Counted from the first letter of the stretch, positions 33,220-43,056 are shown. The stretch is 60,804 bases of DNA from Legionella sp. (GCA_030680075.1 JAUXWR010000457.1:1-60804), one strand, 5' to 3'. Made by a program: numbers and translations. The notes: generated from the letters alone by a model not told the origin.

Positions 33220-36114
33220 ATGAATAAAGGTCAATTACAACAACAACTCCAGCAGTTATTGGGGAAAATTGAGGCCTATAAAAAACAACTTACTGATGCC
33301 TTGGAAGTTCGAAAAGCTCTTGCTTTAGATGAGCCATCAATACCCGGGCTTGATGAGAGATTACTTTTTTCGAGCCAACTGGAAGAGAGATTAAATACCC
33401 GTTGGACACAAACTATTGACGCTTTACCCACTGAGTCTCATCGTGGTGAGGACGAGGCCGCAATAAATCAGCGCCTGTCTTTTAAAAAAATCGAACAATA
33501 TTTGAAAGAAGCAACTAAAAACATCGATAAACGCATTCGTGAATTTCAAACCAAGGCTAATGATATAGATGCTTTACCTCAGGGCATGCGTCTAATGCTT
33601 CAAAAACAGCTCAAATATTCTCAGCTGATGGAACAAATTGAGACTGATTTTGCTAAATATGATGTCGTAATAAAGCCCCCTTTTTCGCATGATGCAGTGT
33701 TAATGCAACAGGTAGAAAAACTTAATACGCATAAAGATAGCTACAATAAATTATTTGACGCACTAAATAACAGAATTCTTGGTGCTACTGTAACTGAAAA
33801 AGAAGAACTTTATGATGAAGCAATATCGGCATTAGAGCTGTTTCACTCTCAATATGAGACGTTAGCAGACGAAGTTAATACCCGTCATCAACTGCTGATT
33901 AAAACGTCTGTTGATTACACAGAAAAATACAAGAAACTTAAAGACACGGTTGAACAAGCTCGAGTACTTATTGATAAAACCGCAGAAGCGTCTAATCCTG
34001 ACATTTCAAAAGCACGTGACCAGTTAAGAAGTCAATTAGAGGAATTAGAAAGAATTCCCAAAACTGATAGTAAACTCCCCATGCAAGAAAGACTGGAAAT
34101 AAAGGGTGCGCTTTCTCAAAAATCAAATGATGCTCTAAGCGGGCTTGTTCTGAAGCTTCATACCTTATTGAATGAAGAAAATGAGAAAACACTTAAGGCA
34201 TTGAATGAAGAAAATGAGAAAACACTTAAGGCCATTACGACTCAAAAAGAATTTTTTGTCTCTTTGAAAGCCACGCTTCTTGAAAAACTGAATAGCTACG
34301 ATATATCGAGTAAAAAATTAGATAAAATTAATCAACAAACTAAAAAATTGCTGAAATCGCCGGCTCTTTCCTTAAATGAGCAATTGGAACAGTGGGAAAA
34401 TATTAATCAAAAATTTATAGAGGTGCAAAGAGCCGTCGAGGCACAAATTTGCAATCAGCTTATTGGCAAAAGTAAGGTGATTAGTGAAGCGATGGAGAAA
34501 AATGCAGCTAAAATCAATAAAGAAATTGAAGCGATAAGTGCCACACTTAATGCGGATGAGCTCAAACTACTCGAGAGTCTAAAATTTGAGCCAACACTAC
34601 CTAATTTTGCTGAAATTCAAGGCAGTTCCGAATTATTGCAAAAAAACCTTGACGATCTTAAAAGGCAGCAGTCTGAACTTAATGCAAACATTGGCAGTGC
34701 GCGAGAACTAATTAACCGTCACAATCGAGCGAAAGCTACAGTGGGCAGTTTTAATTCTTTCATAAATGAGATAAATACAATCGCTAAGGGTTCTCAAATT
34801 GAATCTGACAGAGGCATTGAAATCTTGCAGAGCGTTCAGCAACTAAATGAAGCTGAGTTGGTAAAAAAGATAGATGAAAATATCTCAAAGTTTACGCCCC
34901 AAGCGCGCTTATTGCTCCCACGATTTATTAAAAAAGACAAAAGTGCTCGAGAAAACCTTACGGACAAAATGGTGTTTTGTAATCTTCTCCAGGCACATAA
35001 GATTGATTTTACAGAGTATGTAAAAAAATCAGCATTGATAAAAACTATTCTTTCATTAAATGAAGTTGCTAAAGACCAGGATCCATTATCAGAATGGTTA
35101 ACAATCGCTTTAGAAAAAGATAATGGTTTTTTACATGCGTTAAATATACTGGACGTTAACAAAATTCCCTTATCCAGGGAAATAGTAAAAACGCTGGCTA
35201 AAGATAGCGATAAATGCGCGGTTATTATTCAGCAGAACACACTAAATAAAGAAAAAAACAAAGATGCAACCCCATTTGATGAAAAGCAACTTAACCGTAA
35301 GGAATTTACGGCCTTACTTTCTTATATTATTGCGGCTGACAGTAAACACATGCAAGTTATGCATGCTGTAGGCCAGGCTGATAAAAAATTCTGCCAGCCC
35401 TCACTTTTGGTTTATGCAGAACAAAGTAAAGAGCTACTTGATATTCTTGATAATAATGAGAACAGGGAAAGTAACATTGCAATTCTTAAGGGTATGCTGG
35501 GTAGTACCCAACAAATGGCGAGAATTACGTTTGATTATTTATCAGAAAAGCCCACTCGGAAAGCAGAGGCAAAAGCCTATATTAACAGATTTTTTACTAA
35601 AGTGCCTGATAAGGTTAATCCTGAGTCGAATATTGTGGAAAGGTCGTTGAAACACGGTTTAGATCGTTTATTAGCCATTAATCTGAATCCATCCGAGAAT
35701 GCGGTGGTGAAGCTTGTAAAAGTCGCGAAGGTTGCCACTGCTATACAGAATTTTATGTTGCAACACAATTTTCATGTGGATGGGGTAGATACAAATCCAG
35801 ATAACGAGCTTAAAAAACAGGAAGCCTTATCGTTTCAGCGCAAAGCGACGCCTATATTGCTTCAAGCGCAACCTTTCCTGCAAAGAAAAGAAGAGCTTTC
35901 TAACCTGGCTCGTCAGGAAATTACTCACCGCCACAAGTATGTGAGGCTTCTCGGTGATGTTTTACAACTTATTACAGGTGCTTTTTTACTGATTATGCCT
36001 GCGAGGTTGTTAATGGGTAAAACAGCTCTCTTTTCTACAGCGCCGACCGATCGTCAAGCTGAAATGGAACAACATATCGATGAAGCGGAAGAAAAAGGCG
36101 GTCCTGCACTGTAG
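33220..36114 (+). CDS. Large coiled-coil protein with C-terminal membrane segment, candidate effector
   Basis: A 964-residue protein dominated by heptad-like helices from residue 1 to about 560 (QLQQQLQQLLGKIEAYKKQL and many similar stretches). A helical region of different composition follows (about 565-890), and a hydrophobic segment at about 910-935 (LLGDVLQLITGAFLLIMPARLL). There is no signal peptide. An 11-residue unit LNEENEKTLKA occurs twice at about 317-338, from a 33-bp tandem repeat at 34168-34233. ATG 33220 was taken over the GTG at 33217 because AGGTGA fits it. Long coiled coils with a terminal membrane helix are common among Legionella effectors; no family is recognised. Confidence 0.7.
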   Translation: MNKGQLQQQLQQLLGKIEAYKKQLTDALEVRKALALDEPSIPGLDERLLFSSQLEERLNTRWTQTIDALPTESHRGEDEAAINQRLSFKKIEQYLKEATKNIDKRIREFQTKANDIDALPQGMRLMLQKQLKYSQLMEQIETDFAKYDVVIKPPFSHDAVLMQQVEKLNTHKDSYNKLFDALNNRILGATVTEKEELYDEAISALELFHSQYETLADEVNTRHQLLIKTSVDYTEKYKKLKDTVEQARVLIDKTAEASNPDISKARDQLRSQLEELERIPKTDSKLPMQERLEIKGALSQKSNDALSGLVLKLHTLLNEENEKTLKALNEENEKTLKAITTQKEFFVSLKATLLEKLNSYDISSKKLDKINQQTKKLLKSPALSLNEQLEQWENINQKFIEVQRAVEAQICNQLIGKSKVISEAMEKNAAKINKEIEAISATLNADELKLLESLKFEPTLPNFAEIQGSSELLQKNLDDLKRQQSELNANIGSARELINRHNRAKATVGSFNSFINEINTIAKGSQIESDRGIEILQSVQQLNEAELVKKIDENISKFTPQARLLLPRFIKKDKSARENLTDKMVFCNLLQAHKIDFTEYVKKSALIKTILSLNEVAKDQDPLSEWLTIALEKDNGFLHALNILDVNKIPLSREIVKTLAKDSDKCAVIIQQNTLNKEKNKDATPFDEKQLNRKEFTALLSYIIAADSKHMQVMHAVGQADKKFCQPSLLVYAEQSKELLDILDNNENRESNIAILKGMLGSTQQMARITFDYLSEKPTRKAEAKAYINRFFTKVPDKVNPESNIVERSLKHGLDRLLAINLNPSENAVVKLVKVAKVATAIQNFMLQHNFHVDGVDTNPDNELKKQEALSFQRKATPILLQAQPFLQRKEELSNLARQEITHRHKYVRLLGDVLQLITGAFLLIMPARLLMGKTALFSTAPTDRQAEMEQHIDEAEEKGGPAL
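34168..34233 (+). repeat. 33-bp tandem repeat, two copies
   Basis: Units 34168-34200 and 34201-34233 differ at one base. Each encodes LNEENEKTLKA inside the large coiled-coil gene, so a change in copy number would keep the frame. Confidence 0.85.
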
Positions 36115-36119
36115 GAACT

Positions 36120-36202
36120 GTAGCCCGGATTAGCGCTAGCGTAATCCGGGATTTTCGCTCTGCACCATATCCCCGGATTACGCTAGCGCTAATCCGGGCT
36201 AC
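36120..36202. repeat. Inverted repeat with 31-bp perfect arms
   Basis: Bases 36120-36150 (start GTAGCCCGGATTAGC) are the exact reverse complement of 36172-36202. Each arm contains the inner palindrome TAGCGCTA. It lies between the coiled-coil gene and etfB. The GTAGCCCGGATTAGC type is a widely scattered bacterial intergenic repeat. It may also act as a terminator for the upstream gene. Confidence 0.75.
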
Positions 36203-36369
36203 GTTCTTTTTTACACAGAAACGAATCAATTCAATGAAATAGTTAGCGTTTAAACCATCTTTGTTTTCATTTTTTATCCCTTCTTTATGCTAATCCCTGC
36301 ATTGAAACTTGAATTCAGAGACGTATATCTGGCAAGATGCATCATGATTTGAATTTCAAACGAGGAAGT

Positions 36370-37119
36370 ATGAAAATTCTGGTTGCAGTGAAGCGCGTGA
36401 TTGATCCTTATGTCAAAATTCGGGTGAAAGCGGATGAAACAGGCGTCGAAACCCAAAACATAAAAATGTCCATTAACCCTTTCGACGAAATAGCAATTGA
36501 AGAAGCCATTCGTCTACGGGAGAAAAATCTGGCCTCTGAAGTAGTGGTCGTCACCATTGGCAATGACAATTCGCAAGAAGCGCTCCGTCAAGCCTTGGCA
36601 TTAGGTGCCGACCGAGCGATTTTAGTAAAAAGTGAAAAAAATCACTGTAGTCTAAATATTGCCAAAATACTAAAGGCCATTGTCGCCAAAGAACAACCAG
36701 AATTGGTCATCATGGGCAAACAAGCCATTGACGGCGATAACAACCAAACCCCTCAAATGCTCGCAGCGCTTCTCAATTGGTCACAAGCAACATTTGCTTC
36801 AAAAATAACCCTAAATGATAACGTACTGGAAGTTACCCGCGAAATAGACGGCGGCCTTGAAACATTAAGCATGCATTTGCCTGCAATTGTCAGCACGGAC
36901 TTACGCCTTAACGAACCTCGTTACGCCAGTCTTCCCAACATCATGAAGGCTAAACAAAAGCCATTGGAGAAGATTGAGCTGGATAGCCTTGGGCTTGAGT
37001 TAAAAGACCACGTGCAAATTATCTCGGTTAAAGCGCCTCCCGCACGTGCAGGTGGGATAAAACTTGATTCCGTAGAATCCCTGGTCAATAAACTACAACA
37101 CGAAGCCCAAGTGCTTTAA
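36370..37119 (+). CDS. etfB: Electron transfer flavoprotein beta subunit
   Basis: A 249-residue small subunit of ETF, the heterodimer that passes electrons from acyl-CoA dehydrogenases to ETF-ubiquinone oxidoreductase. It has the family start MKILVAVKRVIDPYVKIRVK, the AMP/FAD-region signature MGKQAIDGDNNQTPQMLAALL, and a C-terminal recognition loop region. ATG 36370 was chosen (GAGGAAG upstream; standard family start); the frame is open 11 codons earlier. It lies 12 bases before etfA. Confidence 0.96.
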   Translation: MKILVAVKRVIDPYVKIRVKADETGVETQNIKMSINPFDEIAIEEAIRLREKNLASEVVVVTIGNDNSQEALRQALALGADRAILVKSEKNHCSLNIAKILKAIVAKEQPELVIMGKQAIDGDNNQTPQMLAALLNWSQATFASKITLNDNVLEVTREIDGGLETLSMHLPAIVSTDLRLNEPRYASLPNIMKAKQKPLEKIELDSLGLELKDHVQIISVKAPPARAGGIKLDSVESLVNKLQHEAQVL

Positions 37120-37131
37120 CAAGGAGTAGTC

Positions 37132-38073
37132 ATGAGTGTTTTAGTCATCGTTGAACACGATAATCATCAAATGCATGCCGCGACTCGTAATACTTTTGCT
37201 GCCGCTTTGCAATTAGATGCACACCCGGTATGTCTGGTCATCGGTTCTCAATGCCAGCAAGTGGCTGAACAGGCAGCAGCATTAGCGGGAGCCGGTACGG
37301 TTTTACTCGTGGATAATGACTGTTATCGTCATCAACTGGCTGAAAATGTCAGTGAGGCGGTAACGTCAATTGCGCCCTCTTATTCGGCGATATTGGCGCC
37401 AGCTACGACTTTTGGCAAGAATTTGATGCCGCGAATTGCGGCAAGTCTTGATATGGCGCAAGTTTCTGATGTGAGTCGAATAATTAATGAGGATACTTTT
37501 GAGCATCCGGTCTATGCGGGCAATGCCATAGAAACGGTAAAAATTTTAGATAACAAAAAAATAATGACGATAAGGACTACAGCTTTTAATGCCATTACCG
37601 AATCGCAAGCTCCTTGTTGCATAGAGCGCATTGAAAAAGTAATTCCTGAAAAAAATACGGTTTTTGTCAAGCATGAGTTGAGTCACTCAGAAAGACCAGA
37701 GTTGAGCGGGGCACGTATCGTTGTTTCTGGTGGCCGGGGTTTGCAAAGTGCTGAGAAATTTAAATTAATTGAAGAGCTTGCGGATGTTTTAGGAGCCGCA
37801 GTCGGCGCATCTCGGGCAGCAGTTGATGCAGGCTTTGTGCCGAACGATTATCAAGTAGGGCAAACCGGAAAAGTTGTAGCGCCTGATTTATATATAGCGG
37901 TAGGCATATCAGGAGCGGTTCAGCATCTTGCTGGCATGAAAGACTCTAAAGTTATCGTTGCGATCAACAAAGATGGGGATGCTCCAATTTTCCAAATAGC
38001 TGACTATGGTTTGGTTGGCGATCTGTTCGAACTAATACCACAACTTATTGATCAATTAAGGGAGATAAAATGA
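37132..38073 (+). CDS. etfA: Electron transfer flavoprotein alpha subunit
   Basis: A 313-residue large ETF subunit. The C-terminal FAD-binding domain is intact, with [58 protein letters not shown] and [29 protein letters not shown] precedes the ATG. It is coupled to etfB upstream and shares a 4-base ATGA overlap with the alanine dehydrogenase gene. Confidence 0.97.
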   Translation: MSVLVIVEHDNHQMHAATRNTFAAALQLDAHPVCLVIGSQCQQVAEQAAALAGAGTVLLVDNDCYRHQLAENVSEAVTSIAPSYSAILAPATTFGKNLMPRIAASLDMAQVSDVSRIINEDTFEHPVYAGNAIETVKILDNKKIMTIRTTAFNAITESQAPCCIERIEKVIPEKNTVFVKHELSHSERPELSGARIVVSGGRGLQSAEKFKLIEELADVLGAAVGASRAAVDAGFVPNDYQVGQTGKVVAPDLYIAVGISGAVQHLAGMKDSKVIVAINKDGDAPIFQIADYGLVGDLFELIPQLIDQLREIK

Positions 38074-39188
38074 TTGTTGGCGTACCAAAGGAAATAAAAT
38101 CTCAAGAAAATCGTGTTGGACTTGTCCCTGGAAGCATTAGAGAGATTGTAAGGGCTGGTAGTACTGTTTTTGTTGAAAAAGGGGCAGGGCTTGGGATTGG
38201 TATTAGCGATGAGCATTATAAAGCTGCGGGTGCTGAAATTCTTGAAACGGCTGATGAAGTATATGAGCAAGCTGAGCTAATTGTTAAGGTTAAAGAACCA
38301 CAACCCACAGAGTGCCATCGTTTACGCGAAGGGCAGACGCTATTTACCTATTTGCATTTAGCTCCCGATCCGCAGCAGACACGGTTATTAGTGGAGTCTG
38401 GTGTTACAGCTATTGCTTATGAAACCGTAACTCAGGACGATGGCGGTTTACCTCTATTAACACCTATGTCGCAAGTAGCAGGGCGTATGTCCATTCAGGC
38501 AGGTGCTCATTGCCTTGAAATGGCACAAGGCGGTAGTGGTGTTTTGTTAGGAGGCGTTCCTGGTGTGGCTGCTGCCAACGTAGTGGTAATTGGTGGTGGA
38601 GTAGTCGGTACCAATGCTGTCAGGATGGCGATGGGAATGGAAGCACGGGTTATTGTTTTGGATAAATCATTACCGCGTTTACGAGAGCTTGATTTTCAGT
38701 TTGGCGCAAAACTCAATACCATCTATGCGACCGCTGAAGCATTGGAATATTATGTCACCACTGCCGATTTGGTTATCGGAGCGGTTCTGGTTCATGGCGC
38801 TGCCGCACCAAAACTTGTTACACGATCGATGTTAAAAGCCATGCGTCCGGGTTCTGTGCTGGTGGATGTAGCGATTGATCAGGGCGGTTGTTTTGAAACC
38901 AGCCGGGTTACAACGCACCATGAGCCAACTTATGTAGTGGATGGGGTTGTGCATTATTGCGTTGCGAATATGCCGGGAGCTGTTCCTCGCACGTCTACTT
39001 TCGCATTAAATAACGCAACCTTGCCTTTTGTCATGAGTCTGGTTACCAAAGGTGTGAAGCTCGCTTTATTAAACGATGTTCATTTACTCAATGGCTTAAA
39101 CGTTCATAAAGGCATGATAACCTATGAAGCGGTAGCACGTGATCTTGGTTACGAATATGTACCTGCTGTTGATGCACTAGCCTCGTAG
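38070..39188 (+). CDS. ald: Alanine dehydrogenase
   Basis: A 372-residue NAD-dependent enzyme that interconverts L-alanine and pyruvate plus ammonia. It starts with the family hallmark [21 protein letters not shown]. Catalytic residues are expected in VKVKEPQ and FTYLHLA, and the Rossmann motif is VVIGGGVVGTNAVRMAMGM. It overlaps etfA by 4 bases; coupling to ETF is unusual but may simply reflect shared expression during amino-acid catabolism, which Legionella relies on. GGGAG lies just before the ATG, inside the end of etfA. Confidence 0.95.
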   Translation: MIVGVPKEIKSQENRVGLVPGSIREIVRAGSTVFVEKGAGLGIGISDEHYKAAGAEILETADEVYEQAELIVKVKEPQPTECHRLREGQTLFTYLHLAPDPQQTRLLVESGVTAIAYETVTQDDGGLPLLTPMSQVAGRMSIQAGAHCLEMAQGGSGVLLGGVPGVAAANVVVIGGGVVGTNAVRMAMGMEARVIVLDKSLPRLRELDFQFGAKLNTIYATAEALEYYVTTADLVIGAVLVHGAAAPKLVTRSMLKAMRPGSVLVDVAIDQGGCFETSRVTTHHEPTYVVDGVVHYCVANMPGAVPRTSTFALNNATLPFVMSLVTKGVKLALLNDVHLLNGLNVHKGMITYEAVARDLGYEYVPAVDALAS

Positions 39189-39452
39189 GCCGTAGGTCGG
39201 ACACCTCGCCCATAATTGTCAGGCTAAGGTTTTTTTATGTTGGTAGATAAAAAACATAGCTTGACGCATTTCGGCATGGCGTGGAAAGGATTTATTGCTT
39301 TAAGAAATATTCTTAGCTCTATAGCTCTCTACTTTTTGCAGTAAGAGCTTATCGAGCACAATCATAAAATTGCAACTCACCATCTTTTTTCTCCTTCTCT
39401 GAGTGATGTGCTAATCAAAATTAATCTAAAATTTACCCAGGATATGGCATAT

Positions 39453-40607
39453 ATGACTAAGTTACATGAAATATTTTTAAACAACAAAAAAGATTTTGAT
39501 CACGGTAAAACTATAAAAGAACTTGTTCAAAGAGAGGGTCTGAATATTAATGCTGTAGATGAAAATGGTAACTCTGTGCTGCATATTATGGCCATGCATG
39601 TGTATGAAAATTATCATAATCCTTATTTTTACAAAATTAAACCTGACTTATACTCAGGCTTTAGCGGGGATTTTCATTTTACAAATTATCAAGGGCCGTC
39701 TTTTTTTGAAGATTTGGAGGTATTATTAAGTTTAGGAGCGGATCCTTCCTTAATGAATAAAAAATCTGAAACTGCTATTGATTTGCTAAACAAGCTAACC
39801 CGTTTTGTACATATAAGTAGTTATTTTGTAGTTTTACAAAACTTTTATCCTGATGCTAGCTCACTTATTAAAGCTATTGAGACTGGTGCTCTGTTGTCTG
39901 AGCCGAGATTCCGAGAAAAATGCATAGCTATTCGCAATACTTATATGATTGAATCCTGGATTAACATAGAGCTACCCAAATTATTAGATGTACGTCTATT
40001 GCCTATGGATTCTCTTGAAACATTAGTCAAATGGATTGATACAGGAGCTTTTAATGAACTTGGTGCAAGTGAGAAAACGGCTGGGGAAATACGCGAAAGA
40101 TTGCTTGCTGAAATCGATTGTCAAAAATCCGAGATTTTTCTCATCCCTGTGGTTAATAATTTGGCACAACTTTATGAGCAACAGAAAAACACTCTTATCA
40201 GAGGAATGTTACTCAATGATCCTCCGGTCTACTCTTTAATAGAACAATTGTATCAGCTGGCTAATTTAGAACAACTCTTACCTGGTAATCTTTATAACAT
40301 TGTGTACAGGATAGTATCAGCGTATGAAGAAGCAAGATTACATTGCGAAGAATTGAAAGCGCATCCAGAGCCCCTTAATGTTGAGGAAAGAAAGGTTGTT
40401 GGAAAAATTACTGATCAGCTATTAAATACACTAAATGGGAAAATTGAATATACAATTGCAAGGTCATTTAATAAAAGGATTGATTATGCTGGAGCAAAAA
40501 ATTATATGGCTTCACGTTGGCGATTATTTCAAGAAAGCAGTGGCGAACAATCAAAAGCGGTTGTAGAAGAACTTAAGCATCGAAATATGAACATTATCGA
40601 ATTATAA
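39453..40607 (+). CDS. Ankyrin-like repeat protein, candidate effector
   Basis: A protein of about 384 residues. The N-terminal part has two ankyrin-like units: LNINAVDENGNSVLHIMAMH (about 30-50) and DLEVLLSLGADPSLMNKKSETAIDLLNK (about 88-115), with a Tyr/Phe/Pro-rich insertion between. The remaining 270 residues are helical and unfamiliar. There is no signal peptide. The start is uncertain: ATG codons at 39444 and 39453 and a GTG at 39408 share the frame, and AGGAT at 39438 favours 39453. It is AT-rich like the next genes, suggesting foreign origin. Ankyrin effectors are common in Legionella; the role here is inferred. Confidence 0.65.
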   Translation: MTKLHEIFLNNKKDFDHGKTIKELVQREGLNINAVDENGNSVLHIMAMHVYENYHNPYFYKIKPDLYSGFSGDFHFTNYQGPSFFEDLEVLLSLGADPSLMNKKSETAIDLLNKLTRFVHISSYFVVLQNFYPDASSLIKAIETGALLSEPRFREKCIAIRNTYMIESWINIELPKLLDVRLLPMDSLETLVKWIDTGAFNELGASEKTAGEIRERLLAEIDCQKSEIFLIPVVNNLAQLYEQQKNTLIRGMLLNDPPVYSLIEQLYQLANLEQLLPGNLYNIVYRIVSAYEEARLHCEELKAHPEPLNVEERKVVGKITDQLLNTLNGKIEYTIARSFNKRIDYAGAKNYMASRWRLFQESSGEQSKAVVEELKHRNMNIIEL

Positions 40608-40743
40608 ATTAGCAAGTATTCACGTAGAGGTAAATGTTCATCTAACTATTTCTTGAGATAGTGTTTAAATTAATAACAAAAAACGCTTGCAAATTAGGAG
40701 GCTCACCATTAAAATGTTCTAATTTTACGCATTTGGATTATTT

Positions 40744-41961
40744 ATGATACCAATAAATGCCCATGACTTACATGTATTTCTAATATGCTTTAAAGATGAA
40801 TCAGGACCATCTTTTTACTCAAAAAATAAAAGTGATTTACGAGCTACTCTTAAATCACTTAGTGGAAGTGGGTATCGTAATGATGATTTAAGCAGAGAAG
40901 AAAAAAATCAATTAATTGAAGCTATTTCTAATTATGTTCTTCAGAATAATGTAAGTAGTGGGTCAGTAGATAATCAAATGCTCCATGAAATAATGGTTAA
41001 GTATTTATTACAATACGAATTGGACTATGTTTCAAATGATGAAGTGGATGAGTTTAAGTTAACTATTGAAAATTATTTTTTAAAACTTAATCAAGAATTA
41101 AGGCTATTATCACCTGAAATTTTAAATGAATCAGATTTCAAAGCGTTGCTTATTTGGCTAGAATTATTAACGAACTATCCGGACGAGTATATACGTCACA
41201 TGTGGGTTCATGGTAATGGAAATGATTACTACTTAAATTCTCTTGAGCTCTCCGAGTGTGGTTGCATAGATACGAGCCATGATCGTCTTTTCGGAAATGT
41301 GCGTTTGCAAGTGGAAAAATTTGTACTTGAAGCTTGTGAGATTGCTAATTCTTCAGTGGATGATCCACTTAAGCTCTTGAGTATGGGGCCTGGCGGGGCT
41401 TTGCAAGACTTTGTGATTATCTTTAAATTACTTACTATGGGTATTCGACATATTGAATTAACACTGTTAGAACCCGAGTATGAATGTCTCCTGGGGCCAA
41501 TATCGGAAATAACAAGAAAAATTTATTGTAGAAATTTACCAGAAGGAAGCCCTTTGCCCGAAAAATATTATGTTAATTATCAAAAGAAAATTTACAGTAT
41601 CATTCGCGCCATTTCATTATTGAATCGTCGTTTTGAAGACGCTACTATCAATATTTACCAGTATCATTCATTAGAAAATCTCAAGCAAGATGTAAAAATT
41701 GTCGCCCCTTATGATATTGTTTATGCTATTGATTTTGACGATTATGAAATAGAAGGTGCTAAAACTGATTTTCATGAAACGGCTAATTATTTAAAACCTG
41801 GTGGTCGAGCAATTTTATCTGTTCATAATCAAATAATGCTATTTACTACTCTGCAAAATAATAACGAGTATATGGAAATAAACTCAGTTGAATTTGATTC
41901 AATTCAACCCGATGGAGAGGGGTATCATCAGAAGAACGATAATTCCAGTTTTTTTCATTAG
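40744..41961 (+). CDS. Methyltransferase-like protein, candidate effector
   Basis: A 405-residue soluble protein. The C-terminal half resembles a class I SAM methyltransferase: a glycine-rich turn LLSMGPGGALQDFVI (about 211-225), an acidic strand end LTLLEPEYE (239-247), a motif-IV-like APYDIVYAIDFDD (about 321-333) and LKPGGRAILSVHNQ (350-363), the usual post-IV strand. The first 200 residues are helical and unrelated to what I know. MGPGG differs from the usual GxGxG. AT-rich and orphan; no clear ribosome site precedes the ATG. Enzyme activity and effector role are inference. Confidence 0.6.
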   Translation: MIPINAHDLHVFLICFKDESGPSFYSKNKSDLRATLKSLSGSGYRNDDLSREEKNQLIEAISNYVLQNNVSSGSVDNQMLHEIMVKYLLQYELDYVSNDEVDEFKLTIENYFLKLNQELRLLSPEILNESDFKALLIWLELLTNYPDEYIRHMWVHGNGNDYYLNSLELSECGCIDTSHDRLFGNVRLQVEKFVLEACEIANSSVDDPLKLLSMGPGGALQDFVIIFKLLTMGIRHIELTLLEPEYECLLGPISEITRKIYCRNLPEGSPLPEKYYVNYQKKIYSIIRAISLLNRRFEDATINIYQYHSLENLKQDVKIVAPYDIVYAIDFDDYEIEGAKTDFHETANYLKPGGRAILSVHNQIMLFTTLQNNNEYMEINSVEFDSIQPDGEGYHQKNDNSSFFH

Positions 41962-42143
41962 TAAAAATTACTGTTTACTGTGGTAACTGAAGAAGATACG
42001 GTCAAATAAAGAGTGTTTGCTTGCGATCTTACAATGTTCAATAACATTTATTATATAAGACGTGATCCTGTTATTTTCAATTCCTGATTCGTAATTGAAT
42101 GATTATGAATTTAGACCTATAATGTCTGTAACAGGAGATTGCC

Positions 42144-42551
42144 ATGTTATCTAGTACTAATAAGCTAATGAGCTATTTTAAAGATCCCATTAAAGAAATA
42201 GAAATAATAAGGAAAGGTATTAATCCTGAGTTAATTGATAATTTTCTAAACGAACAGTCTTTTGTGATAAAAGATGTGCTTAGTCGACTAAAAATTACGA
42301 CGTCTACTTATTTTGCCAAGAAAAAAGATCATAAATTACTTGATCCGGGCTCTACCGAGAAATTTTTCAGATTAATATCTATCGTAAAAAATGCGCAAGA
42401 AATTTTAGGAAATCCAGAAGCAAAAAATTGGCTTTATAGAAAAATCCCTTCGCTAGGAGATCAAGTTCCAATGGATTTATTGGATACGGAAATAGGGCAT
42501 CGTCTTGTAGAACAAGCATTATTACAAATTAAATATGGGATATATAACTAA
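42144..42551 (+). CDS. Xre/MbcA/ParS-type antitoxin (DUF2384)
   Basis: A 135-residue antitoxin. The N-terminal part carries a helix-turn-helix-like segment (VIKDVLSRLKITTSTYFAKKKDHKLLDPGSTE), as in Xre-type DNA-binding antitoxins. The C-terminal domain (IVKNAQEILGNPEAKNWLYRKIPSLGDQVPMDLLDTEIGHRLVEQALLQIKYG) is the DUF2384 toxin-binding domain. It neutralises the RES toxin downstream and probably represses the operon. AGGAG lies 7 bases before the ATG. The two genes overlap by one base (TAATG). Confidence 0.88.
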   Translation: MLSSTNKLMSYFKDPIKEIEIIRKGINPELIDNFLNEQSFVIKDVLSRLKITTSTYFAKKKDHKLLDPGSTEKFFRLISIVKNAQEILGNPEAKNWLYRKIPSLGDQVPMDLLDTEIGHRLVEQALLQIKYGIYN

Positions 42552-43012
42552 TGTCCATTTGGTTTAGAGGAGCTCAAAACCAACAGACAGAAACTGTGTT
42601 CTCAGGTGATGGTGGGTTATACGTTGCAGGCAGATGGAATCATAAAGGAACAAAAGCAGTATATTGTTCTCAATCAATATCTCTTTGTACATTGGAATGG
42701 TTATCGCATAATGGTCTTTTAGTATCTGGTTTTAGTTATTACAAATTTTCGATTGAAATTCCGGATGAATTGATCGTTAAATACAGTATCTCTGATTTAC
42801 CTAAAGAATGGAAAAATACACCTTCACCAAATTCGAATCGTGATTTTGCTTTGAAAAATTTTTATGATCCGAGCGAATATTTGGCAATGGCGATTCCTTC
42901 AGTAATGGTTCCAGAGGAATTTAATTTAGTGATAAACCCATTGCATGCAACTTTTGCAGAAGTTGAAAAGACAATACGTGTTTTAGGTCAGTTTACCGCT
43001 CCTGGTAGATAA
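42551..43012 (+). CDS. RES-domain toxin
   Basis: A 153-residue RES toxin. RES proteins of this kind break down or modify with NAD+, stopping growth when the antitoxin is lost. The expected signature parts are visible: an Arg in IWFRGAQ (6), GGLYVAGRWNHKG (Arg28), AVYCSQS (Tyr38), LEWLSH (Glu49) and the C-terminal IPSVMVPEEFNLVINPLHATF, with the conserved Ser and NP-H. It appears full length. Paired with the DUF2384 antitoxin by a one-base overlap, it forms an intact type II module in the accessory block. Confidence 0.88.
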   Translation: MSIWFRGAQNQQTETVFSGDGGLYVAGRWNHKGTKAVYCSQSISLCTLEWLSHNGLLVSGFSYYKFSIEIPDELIVKYSISDLPKEWKNTPSPNSNRDFALKNFYDPSEYLAMAIPSVMVPEEFNLVINPLHATFAEVEKTIRVLGQFTAPGR

Positions 43013-43037
43013 ACATTGATTTATCGAGTAAGTAGGT

Positions 43038-43056
43038 AACGTCCCTAAAGTTTTTT
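43038..43056. repeat. Copy of the tip of the LRR-island inverted-repeat element
   Basis: AACGTCCCTAAAGTTTTTT is identical to 7001-7019, the outer end of the left arm of the element at 6998-7804. It sits between the RES gene and the 3' end of a small hypothetical gene. It may be a relic of the same element family; 19 bases, part of them T-run, is thin evidence. Confidence 0.35.
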
